Assembly: GCA_028583685.1 (NCBI GenBank)
Contig: JAMXIF010000043.1
Span: forward strand, 12,485,975-12,549,974
DNA length: 64,000 bases
Origin: Petaurus breviceps papuanus
Taxonomy: Eukaryota > Chordata > Mammalia > Diprotodontia > Petauridae
Direction: 5' to 3'
The position numbers and the translations under genes are program-made. Shown in pieces: positions 32,629 to 43,704 of the stretch (position 1 is its first letter; every line of letters starts with the position of its first letter). The notes below the pieces were generated by a model. That model saw only the letters and a list, made by a program, of their open reading frames with translations. It ran no database searches and was not told where the DNA came from.

Positions 32629-33150
32629 CTAGGCTCAAAACCCAATATTCTTTCCATTTGACTATGCAAGTTGTTTAGAAAAAATATATCATATGTTACT
32701 GTTAATAAGAATATTTATAAGTCAAAAAGGCAAAAAAAATAAAAGAAGGCAAGGGAAGAGAAGAGGATGGAAGGGGAACAGGGAAAAAAGTAAGAAGAGA
32801 GGAAAGAATGGAGAAAAATGAGATAGAATGAGAGTTATGAATACTGATCCTATTGACTATCCATTGATTTACTTTTTAGTTTAATGATTTCAGCCCAGAC
32901 ATAGAGAGGGAAGACCTAGAACAATCCATGCTATTGGCTAATTTATTTTGATTCGTGTTTGGTACATGGAGTTTCTGGATTTAAGACCTCCTTTTTCAGT
33001 AGCAGAATGACTGAAAGTACTCCAATTACCCCTTAGAAAAATCAGTGTTTTTGCTACTTCACTTCTCTGTTTGAAATTCCCCCCCCAAGAATCTTTCACT
33101 CAAATGTACTTTACTCTGGTTTCAAGTCATTGATCTTTGTCCCTCCCCTA
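32629..33150. other. A-rich patch, no gene
   Basis: 32715-32830 is A/G-rich, the rest ordinary. Confidence 0.4.
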
Positions 33151-33420
33151 CCCTCCCCCCAATCAATTTAAATAATTCCTTCCCTTTTTCCATATTGTTC
33201 TTTTTCTAGTATTTATATGAAGTAATCACATTCCCCATTCCTTGTCATCATTTCTCAAGGCTGAATGTATGGAGTTCCTTTCATAATCTCTATCCATAGG
33301 TCATATCCTATAATCCTTTTATCATTTCTGGATTCTTTCCAATTTATCAATGTCTTCTTTTGGAGCAAGCTTTCCAAATGCTGTGAGAAACACACACCTT
33401 GTTTCTGAGCAAAGAGATAA
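33150..33420 (-). repeat. CR1/L3 LINE 3' fragment
   Basis: Complement on plus: 'tcatcatttctcaaggctga', 'tttccaatttatcaatgtct', 'ttggagcaagctttccaaat'. Confidence 0.6.
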
Positions 33421-33597
33421 AGAATGCTAACTCATGAAGCAAGTGTGGTACAAAAACACATTTGAGGATTGATATGCATATATTAAGCCAGTTTATCCCA
33501 GTGCCTTGGCTACCTTAACAGCTGTGTTGTCTTTGGGCCACCAGGGAAGGTGGAGGAAGTTCCTGGTTTATTGAAACAATTGAAACAGTGGTTGTAT

Positions 33598-33680
33598 GGT
33601 GTGGTGGTGGTAGTGGTGGTGGTGGTGATGGTGTTTGTGTCTGTGTGTGTGGGTGCGTGCGTGTGTACGTGTGTAGGTGG
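33598..33680. repeat. (GTG)n and (TG)n low-complexity tract
   Basis: An imperfect GTG block then a TG block with CpGs. 33421-33597 and 33681-34020 show no named feature. Confidence 0.8.
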
Positions 33681-34019
33681 GGAGTAAATAGGGAGTTAAA
33701 ATTTTAAAATACTTGATTTATAATGAGTTATTTAACTGAGAGAACAACCCAGTGCATAACAGGTTGCTTGGGTTCAATTGTCTTCTTTTTCTCAAATGAA
33801 CTTACATCTATAGACATAGTCTTTGACTAAACTTTACATATCTGAATGATTTCAAAGGTTTAATCTATCCCCTGTTCTGGAGTCACAAATAAGAATGCTA
33901 GAATTTTAGGGTCAGAAACATATTTTGCTTTACTATTTTACCAGGGTTCCTTTTAGAAAACATCTATCTGAAACATTTCAAATATATTTTCTTATATCGG
34001 GAATATTAAATGTCAATCA

Positions 34020-34945
34020 AAGAAGTGGAGAGTTAGAATAGACCATAGAGGCCATCTAGTGCAGTCTGTACTCAAATGGGAATCATCTTTTCAACATCAT
34101 TGAATAGTGACCATCCAGAAGCCTGGAGAATAGGAAAAACAAAAGGAAACAAAACTACTCTCTCTTAATAAAAATTAGCGAACTCTGCTTCTTTGCCTAA
34201 CTTTACTCCCCAACTTCTACCCATTGTTTCTACTTCTGTCCTATGGGGCCAAGTAGTAAAAATCTAATCTGTTTCCCACATGACAGCCTTTAAATACTTG
34301 AAAACAACTATCATGTCTGTACCCCCGCTTCACCACTAAACACAACCTTAAATCTTCTCCCTCTGGGATGAATATCACTAGTTTCTCTAACATTAGCAAT
34401 CCTCTAATCATTCCAGTAATACTTCCCTTGGACCACTCAAGTGTATAGCAAATGTTGTTTCTAAAATGTTGTTCCCAGACCTCAACATACACTGCAGACA
34501 TGATATGATCAAGGAAGAAAACAATGGCTCTAATCACCTTCCATATTCTGGGCACTATGTCTCTATGATATACAGCCTAAGATGACACTAAATATTGTGG
34601 CTTCGGAGTCATGACATGGATTCACATTGAGTCCATTAAAGCCCTTCATTACTTTCACAATAAATGAGGTCTAGCTACACTTACTGTAGCCTATCCTTAT
34701 ACTGGTGGGGTTTTTCAAACTTAAACATAGTGTTCTATACTGATGAACCTCTTACTAATTTCCCATCACCACCAAGCTGATTATTGATTTAGTTCATGTA
34801 TATACCTGTATATACATGTGTGTATATATGTGTATGTAAAACTACTATCTAGCCAACATTTCTCCACCTTAGCCACAAAGAGAGGCTTTGTCAAATATTT
34901 GCTTGAATCTGGGTATACTGTGCCTATGGTATTCCCCTGATATAC
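34020..34945 (-). repeat. CR1/L3 LINE 3' region
   Basis: 3' end near 34035 ('gaggccatctagtgcagtct'), then 'aatacttgaaaacaactatc', 'aatcttctccctctgggatg', 'attctgggcactatgtctct', 'cacattgagtccattaaagc' and, far right, 'ggctttgtcaaatatttgct'. These are the CR1/L3 blocks in reverse order, as expected for a minus-strand copy. Confidence 0.75.
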
Positions 34946-34949
34946 TGAT

Positions 34950-35066
34950 GGAATTCAATATGTATTAATTAAGAAACTACTGTGAAACCAGCCCTGTACT
35001 AGTGACTCTTGGGAATATAATAGAAGAAAGAGAACCAATTCTTGCCTTGAAGGAATATATACATAC

Positions 35067-35109
<43 letters not shown>

Positions 35110-35215
35110 AAATACACACACATCTATCTGTAGATGTATGTGTGTGTGTGCATGTGTGTTTTCTCCCTTGGATGGAAGGCAATAAACCTTTACAGAAATA
35201 CTTAGAGATCATTCA
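34950..35215 (+). repeat. Ancient repeat fragment with (TA)n microsatellite
   Basis: 'aagaaactactgtgaaacca' and 'aattcttgccttgaaggaat' resemble the ancient repeat. A pure (AT)n runs 35070-35106, followed by TG/CA patches to 35160. Confidence 0.55.
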
Positions 35216-35534
35216 GTGTATGATCAAGAACTGGACTGTGAACCTCACACTTTAAGTGTTATAGGAGGCCAGAGAAGGGGCAGCTAAGCAAGACCTAGAG
35301 TAGTAAAAAAAATTTCTAAAAGCTTCCTAAAAGAGTAGTGACTAAAGACCAGGAAAGAAAGCACAAAGACTGACATCACAAATATTTGTAAGCTCTAGTT
35401 TTTAGAGTGCTTCAACACTGGAATATGAATGACTGGAAAATTATCAAAGAAGGTAACACTGGTGCTTTCTCTCCAGGGGTGTGCTGGTAAATATTTAACT
35501 ACAGGATCTCAGAATGAGCCCATGATAAACTTTT
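35216..35534. other. Possible dispersed repeat, otherwise unassigned
   Basis: 35480-35530 with 35722-35790 ('attattaacattttatccat') resembles 38970-39110 ('gctggtgagtgtcttaagaa', 'attattaacattttttctat'). If so, this is one repeat with a SINE inserted at 35548. Its family is unknown to me. Confidence 0.4.
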
Positions 35535-35721
35535 TAGTTTGATCTTTCTTTTTTTTCTTTTTTTTAAAGCAATTGGTGTTAAGTAACTTGCTCAAGGTTA
35601 CACGGCCAGTTACTTTGTGTGGGTGCTAAGTATCTGAGGCCAGTTCCGATCCCGGGTCTCCTGACTCTGGGACCAGTGCTCTTACTCCCTGTGCCACCTG
35701 GTCACCCCTAGTTTGATCTTT
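35535..35721 (-). mobile_element. tRNA-type SINE with 13-bp TSD
   Basis: The SINE lies at 35548-35708. On plus it reads 'gttacacggccagttacttt', 'ggtctcctgactctgggacc', 'ctgtgccacctggtcacccc'. It is flanked by TAGTTTGATCTTT on both sides (35535-35547 and 35709-35721), an exact match. Confidence 0.95.
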
Positions 35722-35835
35722 ATTATTAACATTTTATCCATCACTTTCTTAATTCTAGGCAATCAACAAAGGACTATGTTTAACCCTGATTTGTCACTTT
35801 CCCAATTTCATATTAGAAATATAACAACTGTTTTT

Positions 35836-35985
35836 TGGTTTGGTTTTTTTTTTTTTTGGTGCCTAGGCAGACTTGGCTCTAGCAGGCCCCTGCCTCTTTT
35901 AGACCTTACTGTGGTCCCTCAGATAAGTCAGTTCTTCCCTGCAGGAGTCATTATACTCTCTGGCTGACCAATTCTTTTTCGAAAC
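35836..35985 (-). other. Possible retrocopied sequence of unknown source
   Basis: A T run near 35846-35858, which would be a poly(A) on minus, is followed by high-complexity sequence ('ggtgcctaggcagacttggc', 'gcaggcccctgcctctttta'). It looks like a retrocopy of a small RNA or transcript, but I do not recognise it. It does not match 5S, U6, 7SK or Y RNA as I recall them. Confidence 0.3.
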
Positions 35986-37254
35986 TCTACCTAGATATGC
36001 CCTCAGAGGAAGCAATCATCTTTTGAAAATATCATCTTTGCAAGGCAGCTGAGTCAAAAGGAAAGAAAGAGGCAGAAAAAAATACGAAGAAAACTATTGG
36101 TCAGAAATTAGAATCTGCAACTTCCAATCCTTTAGAGCGAAGGTTCAAAGAGGATAATTCAGAACCAGGAGAATCCTGTCCCCAGGGACATCCTTGAATC
36201 AGGGATGAATTCCATGTAATCATAGTCAAATAGTATCAGGAGGTATTCATTCACAGATTTTCAGCTTCAATCTGCTTCTAACTCTGCCAGTCATCAATAG
36301 GGCTTCCTATAGGAATGTCCAGCTATCAAATTCATCAAGAAATTCAGTGGCTGAATGAAGCATGAGGGGAATTGCAAGTTTAGTGAAGCAATTCACACTA
36401 TAGTGCGTATGACTGATGATTCAGCTTAATTCTCCCCAAATATTAGGCTTTTTAGAACAGTATTCTTAAAAAAAATCAGACAAATCATGTCTAATTGGAT
36501 AAAATGATAGGCTATATGATGTTTGAAGAATTTCAGGTCTACTGAAAGTAATATTTAGGTCAGAAAGTCCCTCCCCTATGTTCCTTGTATTATGCAGAAA
36601 GTATTTAAGAGAAGAGTAAATTCCCCCTATGTATATGTTAAAATGGGGGTGGGAAGGAGGCAGTATCCTGTTCACAGGAGTCCATATAAGTGAAAACATA
36701 AAAGGTAAAGGTGACCAAACAAGAGTGTGCTCTGAAGGACAAAGCTGCTCTGAAATGGCTTCATTAAGAAGATCCACAGTGTAATAGTGTCAGAAAGGAT
36801 ACTGTATCCATCCTTTCCCTTGTAATGGCTCTCCCATTCCCCTCCTTGAGACTCCCTTTTCTTTTTATTCAGTCCAAGAAAGGAACATTGTCCTTTAGTT
36901 GACAGTATATTGCCTTCCCTACAAAGGCTCCCATCATCTTCCTAAAGTCAATGTTTAGGCATTCTCCAGCATGATATTTACAGACTAAAGAGGAAGGACA
37001 TTTTCAGGATAAAGACACCCCAGTCCACAATAGGCTTGACTGTCTGGGAGCTCAATTTAGTTAGGAATCACAATTTTTTTCAGATTGTCCTATTCTGTGC
37101 CCCTCACTAGGTCTCCCCTTGAAAAAAGGTATTTCCTTCTTGAAGGATTCTTTGGACTGTCCTTAAAAAGCTCAAACTACTCAGCTGGAGGGGCAAATGA
37201 CTTCCATATGCATGACATAAAGGACAGCAATTGAATTATAGAGATTATAAGACT
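35986..37254. other. No feature recognised
   Basis: Repeat-poor. A 103-codon minus frame (36466-36777) has no recognisable domain. No RNA gene seen. Confidence 0.4.
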
Positions 37255-37345
37255 TATAGGTAGGAAGATCTTAGGGTCCTTTAGTCCAACCCCCTCATTT
37301 TACAGATGAAGAAACTGTTATTCAGAAGGGCAAAATAACTTATCA
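37255..37345 (+). repeat. Short L2/L3-type 3' fragment
   Basis: 'tcttagggtcctttagtcca', 'accccctcattttacagatg'. Confidence 0.5.
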
Positions 37346-37384
37346 TTATAAGATCTTTAAAGAACCTACAAATTAAAAAAAGAA

Positions 37385-37870
37385 AGTTTAGAGCAGCTGT
37401 TATCATAGTGGCCCCAAACTTGAAACTAATGAGGTAACTGTCTATTGGGGAATGGCTGAACAAGTAGTTGTATATGAATGGATTGAAATATTATTCTACC
37501 ATAGGAAATGACAAAATGGAAAATTCTGGAGGAAACAAGGAAGACCTCTATGATCTGAAGCAGGATGAAGTGATCAGAGAACTAGGAGAACAATTTACAC
37601 ATTGGCAACAACATTAAAAGAGAAAAACAATGGTGAAAAACATTAGAATACTGATCCAATGCAATGATAAGCCTTATGAAGACCAGAGAAAGGAAGATGA
37701 AGCATGTCAATCACGTCCTAACAGAGATAATAGATTTAAACTTAAAATGAGGTGTGCATTTTTGGGTATGACCAATATGGAGGTTTGTTTTGCTGAACTA
37801 TACATAGTTGTTATGAGGGTTATTTTTTCATTTAAAAAATTATTCAATGTCAAATAATAGTGAGAGGGAA
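37385..37870 (+). repeat. L1 3' end
   Basis: 'tctattggggaatggctgaa', 'caagtagttgtatatgaatg' and 'gagaactaggagaacaattt', followed by a 3' UTR ('accaatatggaggtttgttt'). Marsupial L1, 5'-truncated, diverged. 37880-37945 is TA-rich. Confidence 0.75.
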
Positions 37871-37969
37871 AGATGCTTATAAAATAATAAAAACTATATT
37901 ATACATATATATTTATGTATGCATATATACACACATATATTTAACAATGGAAATTAATTGAGAATAGGA

Positions 37970-38050
37970 CATGTTTTGTTTTTTGTATTTGTATCTTTAT
38001 GACCTAACATAGTGCTTGGCATATAGTAGGTATTTATGATTTATTACCCA
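37970..38050 (+). repeat. L2-type 3' end
   Basis: 'tgacctaacatagtgcttgg', 'catatagtaggtatttatga'. Confidence 0.6.
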
Positions 38051-38099
38051 AGGATATGTATGAAATAATTGACAATATGAGATTAGAATCTAGGTTTGT

Positions 38100-38342
38100 G
38101 CTATAAAAAAAGATGAACCTGATGATCTTAGAAAAAACATGAATAAACTTGTACAGAATAATGGAGTGGAAGGAGCAGAACCAAGAGAACACAGTAACAG
38201 CAATATTGTTTTAAGAACAACTTTGAGCAACTAAGTAATTTTGACTATTATAACATACGAGAATTAACTACAAAAGATCTATGAAGAAAGACACTATCTG
38301 CATCCAGAGAAAGAAGTGATAAATAGAATTATGTATAGAATG

Positions 38343-38383
<41 letters not shown>

Positions 38384-38605
38384 TTGTGTGTAATGGTAGC
38401 CATCTCTAGGGTAGGGGAAGGGAAGAAAAAACAGAAAAAATAGTTACATGATAACTTTATTATATATTTATAAGGAATTTACATGCATATATAATAGATT
38501 TGCTGTTTCAAATGCTATCTTCTTTTTTCCTATTCTACTATGTTATGGAAATTCTTGTTTTATTTCTTAAGTTCAAAATGGAATAAATTATTTTTTTAAA
38601 AAGAA
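38100..38605 (+). repeat. L1 3' end, second copy, with (CA)n
   Basis: 'ggaaggagcagaaccaagag', 'aacacagtaacagcaatatt', 'ctgcatccagagaaagaagt', then a perfect (CA)n at 38349-38382 and a 3' UTR ending 'aaaatggaataaattatttt' with an A run. Confidence 0.75.
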
Positions 38606-38639
38606 TTCAGGTTTCAGGAGTAAGCTTAGTACAAGAAAG

Positions 38640-38830
38640 TCATGGAAAGAACATTTGATAAAAGTGAGAAAACTGGTTCGAGTTCCAGCTCTGCCACTTA
38701 CCAGTTTGTACAACCTTTGACAGGTCTTTTCTCCGGGCCTCAGTTTTCAGATCTATAAAAATGGAATTGTAAGATCTTTAAAATCTCTTTCAAATTTGAC
38801 ATTTCATGATACAATCTATATTCTAATTCA
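38640..38830 (+). repeat. MIR-type SINE
   Basis: 'ggttcgagttccagctctgc', 'cttttctccgggcctcagtt' and 'gatctataaaaatggaattg' give the MIR order. Confidence 0.7.
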
Positions 38831-39294
38831 ATGTGCTTTTGTATTGTTTTAAGTTCCACTATGACAGGCAGGACATACTTCCTTAGTATCTTAGAAAAAA
38901 TATTCAGTGAAGTAAAATTATAGAATATCAAAGCTACCTTAGGAGACATTTGTTTAAAATGCTCTCATCATAGAGGTATGCTGGTGAGTGTCTTAAGAAC
39001 TTATTTTCAAAGAAAAATGTATACTGACACACTTTTAGGTTTACTCTTCATTATTAACATTTTTTCTATCACTTTCTTTAGTCTAGACAATGAATAAAGC
39101 AACAAATGAAGCTTTGATTTGTAGTACTGCTAAAGGATGATGAAAAAATTCTTGCTGAAATCTTAACACTCAGCTCTCACGGACTAATATGAGCTAGCCT
39201 TAGCACTCTCTTGCTATTTTTTTTATCTTTTCCACAATGGTCATGCTTTCCTAAAATCAAATTAAATTACTGGGCATTTCATTCATAATTTCTA

Positions 39295-39730
39295 TGTAAA
39301 AGGTCAGAAAGAACTGGATTCCAATCCAATATCTGACATTTATTAGCTGTTTGAACTTGGACAAGTTGCTTAATTACTATATATCTCAAGAACATATCAG
39401 TAAATTATTTACTAACTCAAAGAGTAGTAATGAATTAGCTTAGTGAAGAAATTTCCCCCACCAGAAATCCATGCCGATGAAATCAGTTTTTCCATGTATT
39501 CATATATGACTGAGGATTTTTGTAGGCATCCTTAGCATCCAACAAGATAGGATTATGAAATGGCAAAGATATATGGTCTGACAATGATACTAAAATAATT
39601 AAATATTACAGTTGAGAAAACATGCCAAGGTAGGAAAATCAATTTTTTTCCCAACGCCACAAATCTACTCATTGACAGAGTCAATCTTAGGATTCAGGTC
39701 TTCAGAGCTATAGTCCAGTGATTATTCCAT
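39295..39730. repeat. Two MIR fragments
   Basis: 39295-39390 on plus ('aaagaactggattccaatcc', 'tgaacttggacaagttgctt'). 39600-39730 on minus ('cttaggattcaggtcttcag'). 38831-39294 is mostly unassigned. Confidence 0.5.
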
Positions 39731-40139
39731 AACAACCTGCCCTCCAGGAGTGTAGTGGCAAGCACACTGGCATACCCAGGATGGCTGCTGGCACAGGTTT
39801 TTAGATCTGCTTTACTAGGAAAGAAAGGTGTTCAAGAGATCAACAATCTTTTAAAATTACATTCAGTTGTTCAGAGGAAAAGTCAGCACCCTGAACTTCA
39901 GAGAAAATCCAAATTCAGAGAAAATATGAGCAGAGAAATAAAGACCACCAAACAGGGCTTCTAATCAACATACAAATTCAACTGTCTAACCAAGGGAATA
40001 CATAGTTACCAGAGAGGAAAGTACCAACATCTGGGTTTTTCAAAGCTGAGGGACTCCTTCACAAATACCTAGAGTCTTATCTGGTCATATTACAAGCACA
40101 CTCTTCCAATGAGTGAGCCCCAAAGCAAGACACTAACAA
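39731..40139. other. No feature recognised
   Basis: Frames under 70 codons, no domain. Confidence 0.4.
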
Positions 40140-40350
40140 GAAAGAGAGGAGAGAGGAAGAAAGGGAGAGGGGTAGAAAGAGAGCAGGAGGGAGGGGAAGG
40201 GAGTGAGAGGGGGAGGGAGAGAGAGGGCGAAGGGGAGGAGAGGGGGAGGGGAGAGGAAAGGGGAAGGGGAAGGGGAAAGGAAGGGGGAGGAGAAGATGGA
40301 GGGGAAGGGGGAAGGGGGAAGGGAAAGGGGAAGGGAAGGGGGAGAGATGT
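40140..40350. repeat. G/A polypurine tract (GGGGAA-rich)
   Basis: About 210 bp, almost all purine on plus, with GGGGAAGG units in the right half. The mirror-like polypurine makes it a candidate triplex (H-DNA) former. The frames through it on both strands are translation artefacts. Confidence 0.93.
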
Positions 40351-41034
40351 TTTTTAGAGCCAGAGGGCATCACAACCCTCCTGATTCAGTGCCAAATTAG
40401 AAATTGACAAAGGGTGTGAAAGTCTTCCTAAGAACAAGCCTCCCCTAAGCAAGCTTCCCTTAATGGGCTCCACCTGAGCCCTATTAATGGGAGGGGAAGA
40501 TCTTAAATGCCATTAATATTACAAGGAACTTACTAAACAATTCATGTAATGATAATACTAACTAATGATAAGACTAACATAGTAATTCAATAAAATCTAA
40601 AGAAGATGTCAAAGAAAAGAATATAGTTAATTTACCAAAAAAGAAAAAAAATAGTTATAATCCAGAGAGGAGGGTAATATTTGGGTGAAAGAAGCCTGCC
40701 CCTCATGTCAAACCACTCAACATCTTCCCATAATTAGTTTAAGGCTGGCCTTATAGAAAAGATGTTTTGAAGTGAAATTCTTTCTGGACTTTAACAAGTG
40801 ACCATCTTGAAGTTTCCCTTAGCACCAATGGCCCTCTCAACATAGAACATCCCTCCATTTTGCCAGTCCCTTTCTTTCAGTAGTGAGTGCCTGCTGTGTT
40901 TGGTGTATCCATTTTGAAGAGGTCAATCTTCATTTCCTTTCAGCTTTGCTGCTGACTTTTTACATGTCAATACCATGGCCACTTCAAAATGCTTTCTCTC
41001 TGCTGCCCTTCTCCCATTGTATATTGCTTTCCCC
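40351..41034. other. No feature recognised
   Basis: Ordinary sequence. 'cataattagtttaaggctgg' near 40729 is the only patch that looks unlike background. Confidence 0.4.
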
Positions 41035-41155
41035 CATTAGAAAATAAGCTCATTAAAGGCAGGGACTGTCTTTTTTCCTGTATTTGCATCTACAGTGCCT
41101 AAAAGAGTACATGTCACATAGTGAGTGCTTGTGGGCTTACTTGGCATTGAATCAA
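41035..41155 (+). repeat. L2-type 3' end
   Basis: 'aaaggcagggactgtctttt', 'gcatctacagtgcctaaaag', 'catagtgagtgcttgtgggc'. Confidence 0.7.
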
Positions 41156-41879
41156 AATCAAAAGTCAATCAAATAACTAACAAGTTTGATTGTTAAGGTG
41201 ATATCATCAAATGAATCAACACCTTTTAAGTATTGTTCATACTTTCATTTTGGTAGTTAATAGTAATATCTATAATTCTCATTAAATACTTTGAACTCCC
41301 TGGTTTCTCTTTACAAACAAACAAGCAAACAAAAATTTGACATTGATGACTACTTATTTGGCTATTATATTTATGTCAATATGAATAATAATAGTAAAAA
41401 TAATAAAAGTCATAGTATAAACATATTTTATATAATCATTACTTATAGGAATATAATTAATATGTTAGATCACAATTATTTAATATGGGCTTTCTACCTT
41501 GTTTTTTTTTAAACAGTTGTTTTTGTGGAAAAAAATATTTTCAGAGCCTCTCTCTAATGAGAGCAAATTGACATAGGCCCATGCTATGACTCTTGAGGGA
41601 GATGAGAGAGGAGGTTATTCATTTAGGGAGCTGATTTCTTTTTGTTTTTTTCTGTTCTCCATTATACTCTTTTCTTGTGACTTTGCTCTACAACCAACAG
41701 TGGATTTATGTGGTTTCAAGAGTATCATGTAGTTCCTCTTCCCTCACACAAAGCCAAATCTTCCCTTCCTTGGCTAGGAAATAGTGGAAATTCCTACCAT
41801 TAGCAGCAATGTTTCTTGATCTGTTTCCTGGATGACCAATCTCTTGAGATGTATGAAAAAAGTATTTCTAGATTCCTAG
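41156..41879. other. AT-rich, no feature recognised
   Basis: No gene or named repeat. 41380-41420 is a short AATAATA-rich patch. Confidence 0.4.
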
Positions 41880-42175
41880 AATTATAAAATGGAATATTAC
41901 AACTGGAAAGGATATTAGAACCAATTCAATTGAATCCATTTATTTTTAGAAATGTAGAAGTGAAGACTCAGAGAGAGACAGTAACATATCTAATGTTCTC
42001 AAACATAACTAGAACTAGAACCTTGGTCTGCTGACTTCCATTTCAATGTTCCTCATTTGATCAAATCATTAGAACCTAATTACTATCTGTGTGATTTGGG
42101 ACAAATCAATTAAACTATCTGTGACTTACTTTCCTCATCTATAAAATGGAGAAAAAATCGAGCACCTCTTCTATT
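41880..42175. repeat. Two MIR fragments in opposite orientation
   Basis: 41885-42050 on minus ('gtagaagtgaagactcagag', 'gaaccttggtctgctgactt'). 42060-42175 on plus ('tatctgtgtgatttgggaca', 'cctcatctataaaatggag'). Confidence 0.6.
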
Positions 42176-42619
42176 ATTAACAGATTCAACAGCATGGTTT
42201 GAGGAAGGATCTGAAATTAATCAGTCCTAGGAAGATAGAAAGTAGAAAACAACATATCAGTGTCTGGCTTTAGGATCCAAATATTCTAGAGATATGATTA
42301 GAAGGGAATGGGTAGATGACAAGAAATCTAATAGAGAACAATTAAGAGTAACCCAATCTCCTCAACAGAAAAGCCAGCAGAAAGACTCATCAAGAAAGAA
42401 ATCATGAATGGAGGTAATAAAAAAAGAAAGCAGGGTAAGCATTTTATGATCATACAGAAATAATCATTCCAAAGCAAGAAATGCTAGTATGATTCCAAAT
42501 AGAATTAAGAAAAGTGAACAAGGAAATAAGGATGAGATTTAAAACAAAATTAGGACAGAAAGTGTGGCTGTTTAGAAGAAATAAATAAGACAAATGAGAG
42601 GGTTGAGAATTTAAAACAA
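42176..42619. other. A-rich, no feature recognised
   Basis: No named repeat or gene. Confidence 0.4.
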
Positions 42620-42905
42620 TGGATAATCTCTGAATTAATGATGATAACGACAATGTCAACTGACTTTTGAATAACACTGCAGATTTTATAATATGCTTTA
42701 CATATACTTTTTTTAAGTGATATAAAAATTCTCTGAAATAGCTACTACTGTAATTAGTATGCTCATTTTATAGATGAGGATACTAGGGTTGAGACAAGGA
42801 AATTTCCCATGGTTACACAGCTAGTGTCAAACAAATAATTTGAATCTTTTTCTTCTTAAAGTCCATAACACTACCCATTATGCTATGCTGTATCTGTATC
42901 TCTGA
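42620..42905 (-). repeat. MIR-type SINE, long copy
   Basis: Complement on plus: 'tatgctttacatatactttt', 'cattttatagatgaggatac', 'tggttacacagctagtgtca', 'ctacccattatgctatgctg'. Confidence 0.75.
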
Positions 42906-42929
42906 TACAATAGAAGGGGAGTGATAAAG

Positions 42930-43056
42930 AAAAGGAAGAGGAGGAGGGTGAGGAGAAAGAAGAGGAGGAAGAGGAGAAGAAGAAGAAAAGAAGAAGAAGA
43001 AGAAGAAGAAAAGAAGAAGAAGAAGAAGAAGAAGAAGAAGAAGAAGAAGAAGAGAT
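42930..43056. repeat. (GAA)n / (GGA)n microsatellite
   Basis: A GGA/GAA-mixed left part passes into nearly pure (AAG)n to 43053. It is polypurine on plus. Confidence 0.95.
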
Positions 43057-43704
43057 TTTTATAAAATTAATTGAAACTCAAATTAAATTAAATTCAAAGC
43101 AGAATTCAAGGGACATCTGAGATCTATGCAAGTCCATGTGAGCTCAAGGTTAATCCATGAGATAATGTGAGAATATCAGTTATCCCAGGGGGGAAAAAAG
43201 ATTAATTGAAAGTTCTATATATTGTGCTTCATAACATAATAAACTTTCCAGAAATAGCTAAAACAGAGGACAGATTACCAATTGCTTTTTATTCCACAGA
43301 TCACCAACAGAGAACATTGTAAAACCTAAGTGACCAAGGAATGTAATGTTGAAACTTTAGTATTTCAGTGCCCCAAATGAAATATCATAGTCAGTTAAGA
43401 GAAAAAAAAATTAACTGGAATATATAGTAATTCTTATGTAAATCCCCATATAGAACATGCTAGGAACCCTGATTCTAAAAGAGTCATGATGATTGGTAAT
43501 GGACATTCTTTGGAGAAACTTCGGAACATGCCTAGACATTTTAACTGATTCAGTTTGACTACATAATGAATGAGAGGATTTTGATTGGTTCCAGAGGCAA
43601 AAAAAATCATTGGTTGTAGAGGCAACCTTTCAAAAGAGTACTGATTAGCCTCTATTTTTCTTAGCTGGATCACTTATCTTAACTTTGTTTTTTGCTGATG
43701 CCAT
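43057..43704. other. No feature recognised
   Basis: No gene, RNA or named repeat. Confidence 0.4.

Noticed and set aside
40077-40400. Proline- or arginine-rich open frames of 65-98 codons
   Set aside because: They are translations of the G/A polypurine tract.
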